Below are positions 1 to 9,887 of a stretch of DNA of 64,000 bases, one piece after another (position 1 is the first letter of the stretch; every line of letters begins with the position of its first letter). The translations under genes were made by a program, and so were the position numbers. This DNA is from Paramyrothecium sp. XJ0827 (taxonomy: Eukaryota > Ascomycota > Sordariomycetes > Hypocreales > Stachybotryaceae): positions 1,860,001 to 1,924,000 of the forward strand of contig JAJFPB010000001.1 of NCBI GenBank assembly GCA_020881915.1. Direction: 5' to 3'. The notes beneath the pieces are model-generated. The model was given only the letters and a program-made list of their open reading frames with translations. It was not told the DNA's origin and ran no database searches.

Positions 1-2
1 AC

Positions 3-323
3 ATCACCATCGCCACCGACGCGGAGCACGGCAGCGTGGCGTGGATCAACGGGCGCCTCGCCGGCCGGTTCGAGGTGTTTGTGTACGGAGGACGAAACAC
101 GCAGTTCAGCTGGAGCCAGATGGATTTCGTCGCGCCGCTGGAGGAGGTAGAGGGCGCTGGGCTCGAGTCCCTGAGGCTGGAGGACGGGTGGCGGGCGCCA
201 GAGGATAGCCAGCCGCCGCCGACGGCACCGCCCGGGAGCGGTTCGATGAGAGCGGCTGGGTTGTCGATGACCGTCTTGGCTGTTTCCGTCATCTTGTCGA
301 TTTGTCACATGGTCGTGGTCTAG
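3..323 (+). CDS. 3' end of an unidentified protein with a C-terminal hydrophobic tail (partial)
   Basis: The reading frame is open from the window edge (codon phase starting at base 3) to a TAG at 321-323, so only the last 106 residues are visible. The segment has a compact, aromatic-rich stretch (around FEVFVYGGRNTQFSWSQ) that looks like the end of an extracellular beta-rich domain. A Pro/Ser-rich linker follows, then a terminal hydrophobic run of about 20 residues with no basic tail after it. That arrangement fits a GPI-anchor signal or a C-terminal membrane anchor, so the protein is probably at the cell surface. I do not recognise the family, and the catalytic or binding part lies outside the window. 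No intron is needed in the visible part. Confidence 0.6.
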   Translation: MTIATDAEHGSVAWINGRLAGRFEVFVYGGRNTQFSWSQMDFVAPLEEVEGAGLESLRLEDGWRAPEDSQPPPTAPPGSGSMRAAGLSMTVLAVSVILSICHMVVV

Positions 324-2013
324 ATATACGGGGGACATAGAGCTAACAGACGAGCAGCATTGTCCCGTATAGCCTGAATTCAACCGAGCTCTGGACGCTT
401 TGGTATTTGAAGCTATCTAGAACGGTTAGCCGCTATTTTGGTATGCCCAGGTTTAATATTGACCCTAGCAATTGGTAGCTAAACCGAATCCAAATACAAA
501 TACAAACTGGTCCAACTGTTATTGGAAGCATACTTGAGACTGCGAAATATTCGATTTATGGTGACTTTCCTCCAAGTCTCTTCACGGGCGGCTAACGGGG
601 GTTCCCGAGCTTGGTTGCCACTTCTCCTTTCATTTCATCTGTCCTGTCGTTAGTTGCATCACCCTCTGGCAGAGGTTGTCAAGTCACATGGCGGTAAGGC
701 GGCGTTTGCTGGCCAGGCGTTGAGCGCGGTGTGTAAGTTGGCCGAGAGGTGGCGTAGAAAGCTATGACAGACTAACGGTAAGTCTTGACCAGCAGGGGAT
801 GGATAAATTGAATTGCCTATACGGGGAGATGAAGCTGTTCCATCACTGCGCCAGTCCAAGCCGGCAAAGGTGCAAACGCCCCACAGTATAAGCCAAGCTG
901 GGCTGAACCACGTCCCCGTGGATCCCCTTTGTTGCCGATGATGGATTCCGAGTGAAAGTGGGTATCAGCGTCGGCTGGTCGACGTAGGCGTGTACTCTAC
1001 ACCAGACAAAGATTTAACAATGCATGACGATGAGACAAATGTCCTGGGAACCTCACCTTCAATATGGCGGCGAATGCAATGCACAGATCAGTACCACTAT
1101 CGATTGTGACCGACAACCGAACCAAGTGAGGGTTGCACTAGATGGCGAACACGATCCAACCTCCCGCATCTACAGCATCACGCACGCACACCCACACACC
1201 AAGAACCCCGGCCTTCCCCGCATCACGGCACCTCCCACCCCTGTCCACGGGGCCCAATCCGGCAACCATGGCCTCGCCCTTTTACTCGATCGGCTCATCC
1301 CAAGCGGACACGTCCCGTACGAGCCGCCCTCTTCCACTGGCCCGGCAAAAAGGGCGGCCCCCTTCCAACCCCACAACCAGAAAAAAAGAGACAGCGACCC
1401 GCGAGGGGGACCCTGGTCTAAAGAACCGTTCTTATATACATGTGCCCTCGAGTTCTTCCGCCCAACCAACTCCTCCCATTTAGCCGAGGGTGGCTCTTTT
1501 CACCTGGGAGAATTGGCAACCCGCAGCAAATGGTGCCTGGGCTGAATTGAGCTCTGGCATTGGTTCTCCGGCTGCTTGGCTCTGCCACGGACCGCCCCTT
1601 TCTCCAACTTTTTCCCTCGTTGCCGTGGGGGAAGACGAGGAGGTGGAGGAGGAGGCGAGGCGGCGATGTTCCCCCCCGGCTGATATGCGTGGGTTCCCTT
1701 GTCTCCGCCTTCTTGTCAACCTCATGGCCGCTCATCTCCGCTTGGATTAGGCAAAGGGGAAATGGAGTGGTGAAGCATACCGTGACATCCAAGATGGGGC
1801 CCTACGTGAAATGGACGGGTACCACAATGACGAAGCAGGTTGCGCCGCGTCGCCGGCTTTCGCATTGTTTTTAACCAGCCAGTGTCCCTCCTCTTCTTCG
1901 CCGTCTCTTCTCTTTTGTTCCGTTGAGCTCGTTTCCAAGGACTCTCGCCAGCCAAAGTAGTTCTCTTGCTCGGTCCACCAGCCCCGACCCCTTGCCAGGA
2001 AAAAGTCACAAGA
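324..2013. other. intergenic region upstream of the xylanase gene
   Basis: About 1.7 kb without a convincing gene. Several short reading frames occur at 1024-1792 on both strands, but they overlap one another and look like GC-rich shadow frames. The last 500 bases before the xylanase start are pyrimidine-rich and probably contain its promoter and leader. Confidence 0.5.
1480..1485 (-). promoter_or_regulatory. possible XlnR/Xyr1-type site (GGCTAA on the minus strand)
   Basis: TTAGCC on the plus strand reads GGCTAA on the minus strand, the core recognised by the xylanase activator XlnR/Xyr1 in Aspergillus and Trichoderma. It lies about 530 bp upstream of the GH10 start codon. A 6-mer is common by chance; the assignment rests on the xylanase gene downstream. 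A further GGCTAA (near 591) and a further TTAGCC (near 425) lie farther upstream. Confidence 0.25.
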
Positions 2014-3236
2014 ATGCACGTCTCGTCTGCCTACGTCCCGTTGCTGGCGGCCTCGATGCCGCTGGCCTCGGCCCAGCTCGACGTCTACGCCAAGGCCGCC
2101 GGCCTCAAGTACTTCGGTTCCGCCACCGACACCCCCGGCCAGCGCGAGCGTGCCGGCCTGGACGCTGCCTACCCCCAGTACGATGCCATTCTGGCAGACA
2201 ATGACGAGTTCAGCCAGACGACCCCGACGAACGGTCAAAAGGTAGGTTCTCACTCCCATGTTCATCGTCTTTACGCTTTGTGGTTGGATCGAGTTACTGA
2301 CATCACCCAGTGGCTGTTTACTGAGCCCCAGCGCGGCGTCTTCAACTTCACCGAGGGTGACATCACCGCCAACCTCGCCAAGGAGCATGGCAAGCTCCTC
2401 CGCTGCCACGCCCTCGTCTGGCACTCGCAGCTCGCGCCGTGGGTCGAGACGACCGAGTGGACCCCCGAGGACCTTACCGAGGCCATCACCACCCACATCG
2501 AGAACGTCGCCGGCCACTACAAGGGCCAGTGCTACGCCTGGGACGTCGTCAACGAGGCCCTCAACGAGGACGGCACCTGGCGCCAGTCCGTCTTCTACAA
2601 CGTCCTCGGCGCGGACTACATCAAGCTGGCCTTCCGCGTCGCCTCCGAGGTCGACCCGGACGCCAAGCTCTACTACAACGACTACAACATCGAGTCGCCC
2701 AACGGCAAGGCCGCCGGCGTCCGCCGCATCGTCAAGCTGCTCCAGGACGACGGCATCCGCATCGACGGCGTCGGCCTGCAGGCCCACTTCATCGCCGGCC
2801 GCTCCCCGAGCCTGGACCAGCAGATCGAGGTCATCAACTCGTACGCCGCGCTCGGCGTGGAGACCGCTTACACCGAACTCGACGTCCGCATCCCCCTTCC
2901 CATCAACGCGACCAACCTCCAGTGGCAGAAGAACGCCTACCGTGATGTACGTGCCGACCCTCCCCAATCGACTGCGTGACGGTGGATGCTAACTCAACGT
3001 CCCAGGCTTCTGGCGCCTGCGCCCAGACCGAGTCGTGCGTCGGCATCACCACCTGGGACTTCTACGACCCATTCTCCTGGGTTCCGTACGTGTTCCCCGG
3101 CGAGGGTGAGCCGTTGCTGTGGTTCGAGGACTTCACAAAGCACCCGGCCTACTACGGTGTTCTGGCCGCGTTCAAGAACGCCACCGGCGCCTGCGACAAC
3201 AAGAAGCGTTCAGTTGCCCAGATTTTTGCGGCGTGA
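2014..3236 (+). CDS. secreted GH10 endo-1,4-beta-xylanase
   Basis: Three exons, 2014-2241, 2311-2946 and 3006-3236, give 364 residues. Residues 1-20 are a signal peptide ending ASA before QLDVYAKAAG. The rest is one GH10 TIM barrel that cleaves internal beta-1,4 bonds of xylan outside the cell. The acid/base glutamate is E158 in WDVVNEAL and the nucleophile is E265 in YTELDVR; HALVWHSQLAPW and GITTWDFYDP are further family landmarks. There is no cellulose-binding module, so this is the compact single-domain form. The ATG at 2014 is preferred over the upstream in-frame one because it begins the signal peptide. Intron 1 (69 nt) is a multiple of three and has no in-frame stop, so retaining it would add 23 residues. 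Intron 2 (59 nt) has a GCTAAC branch site. Two AATAAA motifs follow the stop codon. A GGCTAA-type site upstream would fit xylan induction. Confidence 0.95.
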
Positions 3237-3248
3237 GCTTGAGGTCTC

Positions 3249-3267
3249 AATAAAATGAGAAAATAAA
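3249..3267 (+). terminator. polyadenylation signals of the xylanase gene
   Basis: Two AATAAA hexamers (3249-3254 and 3262-3267) lie 13 and 26 bases after the xylanase stop codon, as expected for a eukaryotic 3' end signal. Confidence 0.45.
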
Positions 3268-4622
3268 GCACGGCTTGCTCGGGGGAGGATGACGGAGCCT
3301 GTTGATTGAGATACGAGTTTGATGCCTGTAAGCTGGATGTCCGATATAGACGATAGCAATGTAAAGCCAGAAAGAGCCATACACTTTGCGATCCGCAATC
3401 TCGTTTCCCTATGGTTACTCATGCTTGAGATCGCGAAGACAAGCGCCGGTTGAACTGCTAGCTCCTACTTTCTTGGCTGCTGCCATCTTGTTGTCGTGAG
3501 CTGTGCCTGGGGGGTTTGAGGGCATCCTGACCTTCACCAACCAGTACAATGGATCATTGATTTGTCCAAATCGCTTCGACTTCTGACAAACCCATCAAAA
3601 TGTATAGATCAGGGCTTCTAAGCGAGCCTGGCCTGCCTCGTTTTGGGCTTTGAGCCCATAGCTGCTGCGCCCCGGGTCCTGTCCCGGACCGGCCCCACAG
3701 ATTAGCCCGCCGAAGATCCCCTCTATCCCGGCGTTGTTGCTCACCCTCCACATCTTTCTCTTCCCCACCGAAAGCCTGGGCTGTGTAGTTTGCATAATTG
3801 GGCTTTTCACTAACTGTGTTGATCGGTCAATGGTTTGTGGACAATGATGGGCTGAGACTTGTAGCAGTTGCATTCGTCTACTTCTTGCGCGACCAAGTCT
3901 TACCAGGTCGCGAGCGTGCCCAGCTTACTCAAATTATTTGCGGTGCACTCCAAAATAAAAACTCGTAAAGCGACTTTGGATATATTCGTGTCCTGATAGC
4001 TGTGTACCCTTGCTCTCCATTGACGTCTAGCAGCTCTGACGTGCCGACTTAAGGAAACACCCGTGAAAAGACTTTGGAACTATTGGAGGCGAAGACAAGT
4101 CATAGAGGCATGAAAGCCATCATTGTGAGAGCAAAGAGAAAACGCGATAGAATGTTTGTAGAATTATACAGAAAGCCTCTTTGATGAGTTGTGAAATCAT
4201 AGTGACAAAGAACCATCTGTGAAGAGAACCACGAGACATAATACACAAACCACTTCCACGAAGAAGGGAAGAATAAGAAAATAGGGGGAACGGTGTCCCC
4301 CCCGGACTGAGAGAGATAAAGTGGTTTTTCGGCAAAACACGAGTTGACTCTCCAGACATAAAAGAAAAAACGTATATGAAATGACAAAAAAATGTTTCGA
4401 CCATGATGGATAAAAGTAATGATGATGATGCTTTCAAGTAAGTCATCCCCCTTTGATTACGCCATTCTCCCAACCCCTTAAAAGCAAAGGAAACAAAGTC
4501 CAAGCAAAAAGTGTCTTTCCGTCCCATGATAGTTAAATATAGGTCATTGCCGTTCCTTTTTTGTTGCGGTTCCCAGCTATTGCTGTAACGCGTCACAACC
4601 ACTGCACTCCGTTCCCCCTTGT
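3268..4622. other. intergenic region between convergent genes
   Basis: The region lies between the 3' ends of the xylanase gene (plus) and the cysteine-rich membrane protein gene (minus). It becomes AT-rich after 4080. Minus-strand frames at 4100-4602 show no protein-like composition and probably reflect 3' UTR sequence. I see no gene. Confidence 0.45.
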
Positions 4623-5774
4623 CTACCTAGGGCTGTTGGGGTCCCGCTTTGTCGAGTCGCCCATCTCGGCTGTGATCTGCGTCTCCCCGAGCTCGGCGAG
4701 CTGGTGGTTGTGGGTGTGGTGCGCCTCGGGGGGCGCCGTCATCCGCGAGGCGGCGCTCTCGCGCTTGCTGTGGCCGTTGCCCTTGTACGTCGTCGTCGAG
4801 GCGGCGCGCAGGACCATGCTGTGACGCGAGGGCTGGTCCGGCATGGCGGGCAGTTCGGCGGCCACAACGGGCGGGTTATAATGGCCGTGGGTGGAGACGG
4901 GCGAGTTGGAGGTGGTGATGGTCTCGTAGGGCGACTTGCCCATGGCGGCGGCGTGGGCCGGGTGCAGGATCGGGATGTTGGTGTTCGGGTAGTAAGGAGG
5001 CGAGCCGGGCATCTGGTGCTGGCCCGGCTGCGGCGTGCCGGGGAAGTAGTAGCCGGGTGAGTCGGTCCCGGGCACGGGGACCTTGGGCGAGAAGGGGTAC
5101 GGGCTCCCGTGCTGGCTGGGGTGGGCGGACTGCGGAATGGGGCTGAACTGGCTCATGGGGTCGTGAGGATTGCTGTGGTGGCTCAGGTAGGCGTCGTTCT
5201 TGGCGGGCACGGGGGGTGCCTGGGCGGCCTTCTTCTTCTTGCGGAGGAAGAGGAAGACTGCGACGGCAAGGCCGATGACGACGAGGGCACCAACGCCGGC
5301 GGCGATACCGGCGATGGCGCCCTTGGACAGGCCCTTGCTTTCGTCCTTGTAGTCGGCGAATGGGTTGTTATCGGCGTGGCTCATGCGGGCGGGGCGGAGG
5401 TCCTCCTGGGGGCAGCCCTCGCCGCACGGGTTGGAGGTGCAGCAGCCCATGAAGGGCGGGATGTTGGCGGCACACGTGTACCAGAGCCCGCTGCTGACGT
5501 TGGTGTCGCCCTGTCCGCATCCCTGGGCGCCGACGAGGGCGAAGACCTCCGGGTCCTTGCCGTTGAAGCCTGCGGCACCAAGGTGTTCGATAGGGCAGAC
5601 GGCCGAGGGCGACGTGCACGCGTTCACGCCGCAGCATCCGATGAAGCCCGAGGCCTGGCAGACGTACCATTCGGTGCCCGTGGGGCAGAGGATGCCGAGC
5701 TTTTCGATTGCGCTCATGGCCGTGGCGAACGAGGCCGATAGTGACAGGCAGAGCAAGATAGGTAGTGAACGCAT
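4623..5774 (-). CDS. single-pass membrane protein with two cysteine-rich extracellular modules
   Basis: Intronless, 383 residues. A signal peptide occupies about residues 1-19. Two similar cysteine-rich modules follow: WYVCQASGFIGCC...CTSPSAVCP (37-61) and WYTCAANIPPFMGCC...CGEGCP (99-122). Each has a WY-x-C start, a GCC pair and a closing CP. One transmembrane helix lies at about 153-177, followed by the stop-transfer run RKKKK. The cytosolic tail of about 200 residues is rich in Pro, Ser, His and Tyr. This is the layout of fungal cell-surface sensors or wall-anchored receptors, but the modules are not the WSC domain and I assign no ligand. The tail could be a platform for phosphorylation or SH3/WW binding (inference). 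The long antisense frame at 5109-5741 is a codon-bias shadow. Confidence 0.8.
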   Translation of the reverse strand: MRSLPILLCLSLSASFATAMSAIEKLGILCPTGTEWYVCQASGFIGCCGVNACTSPSAVCPIEHLGAAGFNGKDPEVFALVGAQGCGQGDTNVSSGLWYTCAANIPPFMGCCTSNPCGEGCPQEDLRPARMSHADNNPFADYKDESKGLSKGAIAGIAAGVGALVVIGLAVAVFLFLRKKKKAAQAPPVPAKNDAYLSHHSNPHDPMSQFSPIPQSAHPSQHGSPYPFSPKVPVPGTDSPGYYFPGTPQPGQHQMPGSPPYYPNTNIPILHPAHAAAMGKSPYETITTSNSPVSTHGHYNPPVVAAELPAMPDQPSRHSMVLRAASTTTYKGNGHSKRESAASRMTAPPEAHHTHNHQLAELGETQITAEMGDSTKRDPNSPR

Positions 5775-8700
5775 GATGGCGGTTGGCGTTGTCGTCGCTC
5801 GCTTCGTCGTCTGATACTGTCGTCGACCGGGTTTTCTCGGTATTAAATATGTATACTGTAAAGAGGCAGGCTTCTTTCGTGCCTGATTCCTTCTTTTATT
5901 CCACTCTATGCAGCCGTCGATAGAGTGAGCGAATGTGAGGGCGAACCAGACGATGTTGTTGCTTGTCGTTGATTCCCCGTTGGCTTACACGTCGACCACG
6001 GGAGAGAAGGGGATATTACAAGTCTCTTTTCGTCAAGGCGACTTCACTGGGTCGGAAGAAAGGCGAAAGGAAAAAAGAGAGGGGAAAAGAGAAACAAGAA
6101 ATGAGATGCTTAGTGCCAGGTCATAGGTAAAAAGTCAAAGAGAGGTGAGAGAGTAGGGTGAGGGAGAGGAGAGAAAGAAAGCTTTGGTTGCTTCGTTGTT
6201 CCCGGGGGGATCCCCTTCAAAGGGGGATTTGATTAATGACCCTGGTTCGTCGACGGATGCGACCTCTAACCAGAAACCCCCGGGGCAAGGGGACGGGGGG
6301 GGCTGCTCTTGTTTTATTTAGCAGCAACCACGATACAGGCGGGTTAGTAGGGCCCAGGTGAAGGGGGGGGTCGAGTTTCTTGGTGCTCTGTGTGTGTCTC
6401 TCGCTCTTTGTTACCCAGGTTCTTGGCTTCCACGTCTGACAACAACGGGGAAGGATATTTGCATGGGCCCCGGGGCCACCAGAAACGAGGCTGGCATGTT
6501 CTCGCACCCCCCGGTCTCTGCCAAGACGCACTGCCAGTGGGTTACAGCTGGGTCTTCCGGTGGTGCTGGCTGTTGGCCCAGCCCGGGACAGAAAGGGTGA
6601 GAGGGGGGCAGGATTCCTTGGTGTTGCAAGAGACACAGTAAGCGAATCTCAGGAAGAGCCAGGGTATGGGATGTGCGGGCTTCTGGCTGTGTATCGGGTG
6701 CCTGGCAGGGCTGCTCGGTTTAGATTGGGGCGTTGCAAGGCCAAGCCTTTTTCGGGGTGCGAGGATCGCCTTGGGTGCTCCACTGGGAACGGTTTTCTCG
6801 CTCTCTAAGCTACGAGTGTATGCCGGAGTTATGACAGCATTGTGTGCATGTGTGTGTGTGGTGTGTCGGTGGCTTTGTTGTGTAAGAAGTGGCGGAGCAA
6901 CGACTACATGTGATGATGGGAGTGTTGGTTTGTCTTTGTGCCACAAACAATGCTGTTATTTGCCCTTCATTACGAGTTGGCAACTGGGCTGTAAACTGCA
7001 GCTGCCCGGACTGCACCGGAGCAACAATTTCAGAGGGGAAGAACGCAGAGCCTCTGACACTTCCCTCGTTACGCCTCGACGCGGCGAGTTGCGGATGGCC
7101 CTCATCTCGCGGCCAGGAAAAACTCCACTCTGACAACTCCCCCCAGCATTGCATCCAATCTCCAAAACAACCCCTGCAGGCACCTTCCTGAGGAGAGATG
7201 AATGTTCCCCCCGGTCGAAACATTTCCGCTTCGGGCACCGCGATCCCTGGCCTGCCCACCCGCTGCCCACTTGCGACAAGGATGAAGCACATCGATTTCC
7301 TCTGCAGCAGGCCCTTTGTATGGCCGAACCCCCCCGCCGGCTGGGTCCCTCGCCCAACGTTACTCAGCGCCCCTGCGATCCCAAGAAGTCGTGTCCATGG
7401 CCCGGAAGGTCGAGGAGTGCGAGCTGCTCTACGTTCTGCGGTGCGTGTGGTGCGGTGCGGTGAAACCTGCGTGTTTGTTCCTCTGAAGGGCCTGCTGGGG
7501 AGGAATCGATAGCGGCCCCGCACCAAATCTTGGGTACAGCATCTATCTGGTTTATGAAAGGAGGAACACAAGGATCCCGGGAAACGAGATTTTCTAGAAC
7601 GAAATAAAAAGCTAGTGGGTTCAGCGGCACGGCACTACGTCCATTACAAATTTTTATCCAGGTAGGATGTGTTGTAATGGGCGAAACTCCCAACGGAAAA
7701 ACAAAAATTTTAGAACCAAATAAAAAGATCGGACGATGAGGCGAACAAGTCTGTTTTTTGGTCGGAAATGCGCGGAAATTGGCAGTCCGAGCATGGCTTC
7801 GCTGCCAAGAGACGGCCGGCGCCGCAGTTGGTCAACGACGCGAAGCAAAGGACGCACAGAGCGTGTCATCCCATCACACTCATTTGAGCACGGCACAACA
7901 CAGCACACCGCAGCAGCAACACTGCACAGCAACACCAACGGCCACGGCAGCGGCCGCGGCATGGCTCGGCCCAGTCGAATCACACGGGTAGGCTATGTGT
8001 GTGCTGTAGGTATGATATGATAGATACGAGCCGTCGATCGACAGAACCAACAGCAGCGGCAAATCTAGATCCAACTCACGGGGCGGCACGCATCGTGACC
8101 TCGGCGCCCCGAGGCCAATGTGCGCGTCTAGACCACGAACAGCCTCCCCAGCACACAGCTCAGCGGACGTGCACCGCCCAAATCTCCCCTCTTCCAGCGC
8201 CCATCGTCATCTTTTAGCTCAGGTGGTTTTGGGTCTTCCCTCTTGGAGCGAAGAATCCTTCCACCGGCGTACCGTAGATCCCCAAAGTGTCGTTTAGGTT
8301 TAGTGAGTGTGGGTGTGTGTGCCCCATGCATGACAACGACCCATGTTTTCTGTTAGTGTTGGCCCGGCGTTCTATAATTAAACCGCCCGGGCTAAGCCCC
8401 TCTTGGCCTGCATCTCATTTCACAAACGACGCAGCCTCGACAAAGTCCCAAATGCCCGCACGCACGCACGCACGCCACGCCCGCCTGCGAGCAACAATGT
8501 TCCATCGAAAGAGAAGAGCTGGGCAGAGAGCTGGGCAGAGATCCGGGACGCCGGTGTCCTTTTGGGCCGCTGCCTCTCGGTCGCCTTATTCTCCGTTTCG
8601 TCTGAAGCCAGATCCGACGCCTCGTCCCTGTTGCCCTCCCCTTCGTGACAGCTAATGACGCAGGGCCAGCAAACTGTTGCAAAGCAACTTCTCTCTTTGG

Positions 8701-9789
8701 AATTCGTCAATATTCGTTTTGGGATCGTCTTGCTGAATGCAGGTCTCCTGTCTGCTGTAACACCTGTCGTTCATCTCCTGCTGCAGCACATCGCATCGCG
8801 TGGCGCGTCCAATATTGCCTGGACCCCAGCAGCCTCTGGACCATATTGTTGAGCGCAACCTCAAGCTTCCCGCTTCCTTGTCGTCACTGATTGCAACCCG
8901 GCCGACGGCTCTTCAACCAACTACGTCTCATTGCCGGTCGGATCCTTTCGTCTCTTCTCCTCCAACCCGCGCGCGCTGTGCCTCATCTTCCAGAACTCTC
9001 GGCAGTGGCAAACCCCTACCACAGCGAGGCCGTGGCCAGTCCCCGTCAGACGGTCTTCCGTACCTTCGCTCATCAGGCTTTCTATTTCCAGTCCACGATA
9101 CCCAAAAACCCGCCCAAAAAGTGTCCGTCTCGTCTCCTCCCGCTTGGCGTGGCAACCGTGCACCGACTGAGTTCGAGACGTCTCCCTGCTAGCGCTTATC
9201 GCGAAACTGGGGCAGCCCTGCACCCACGCACACGCTCTCCAGGGGTCTCGTCTGGGAGACTGCTATTTCGTCTGCTCCCTGTAGCGCGAGATCACCAATT
9301 AGCTCGCCCACAAGAGCCTCACGTGCTGGCTCCCACGCCCATTTGTGGCGCTTGCTGAAGAACCGTTTCCATTTTGCTATCGTGTTCGCGTTTCAGCATC
9401 TACCTGAAGAACTTCCACGAGAGCCTCAAGGTAACGCTCCGTAGCATTCCCGCCCGGCTATCTCGTCGTCGCTGACTATTCCTCAGCCCTACCTGAGTCC
9501 GTCCCATCCGGTTCCCCTGCCCCAGCGTCTCTGAGGGTGCGACGATTGCCTCAGACGGTGCCGACGAGCCGCTTCTGTAATCATGCTTTCCCCAATTGTA
9601 AACTCTGTAGGAATCCTCTAATCTAGGGGCGGTCGCCTTCACTGAGGCTAGCCCCCAAGATCCCGAGTCGGGCCAAGCCCAAATACTGGCCGGCTGAGTT
9701 CCAGAACTCTCCATCGAGCCATCCGAAACTGAACAGCGCAAACCCCTTTCCCCTGCTAATTGGCCAAACTCCTGTCCTCGTCTCAGAAG
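5775..9789. other. about 4 kb without a convincing gene
   Basis: Many overlapping frames of 60-253 codons occur on both strands, but none has domain-like composition, a credible start context or splice sites joining it to another exon. The plus strand from about 8650 to 9620 is pyrimidine-rich, like the long 5' leaders of filamentous fungi, yet no start codon with a long open frame follows it. A (CGCA)n microsatellite lies near 8457-8480. The region may hold promoters, long UTRs or a non-coding transcript. Confidence 0.4.
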
Positions 9790-9872
9790 CAGCTGTCCGA
9801 CTTTCCACCATCCTAATCCGTATCCCCAGCAAAAGCTTGGCATGTTCTCTCCGTGATAGTGAGATCATCCCC
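9790..9872 (-). pseudogene. duplicated fragment of the HNH-gene tail
   Basis: These 83 bases match 14903-14985, just downstream of the HNH reading frame, in the same orientation with no gaps and 73 of 83 identical bases. All ten differences are C/T or G/A transitions. In one minus-strand frame the fragment encodes REHAKLLLGIRIRMVESRTA, against REHAKLLLEIRIRMVESRTA at the other copy. Beyond 83 bases the similarity stops on both sides, so this is a remnant rather than a gene. It lies 16 bases beyond the stop codon of the SNF2 gene and so within its likely 3' UTR. Confidence 0.75.
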
Positions 9873-9887
9873 GATCGCCAATCAAGT

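Noticed and set aside
1024..1545. 173-codon plus-strand frame upstream of the xylanase
   Set aside because: Pro/Thr/His-rich with no family features and overlapped by several equal frames; it probably covers the xylanase upstream region.
1747..2967. 406-codon minus-strand frame over the xylanase gene
   Set aside because: It is antisense to the GH10 exons, passes through both introns, and is Val/Asp/Gly/Leu-rich without motifs.
5109..5741. 210-codon plus-strand frame over the cysteine-rich membrane protein
   Set aside because: Antisense shadow with low-complexity Gly/Ala/Val composition.
6810..7571. 253-codon minus-strand frame in the gene-poor block
   Set aside because: No domain, odd composition, overlaps several equally long frames on both strands, and has no splice partners.
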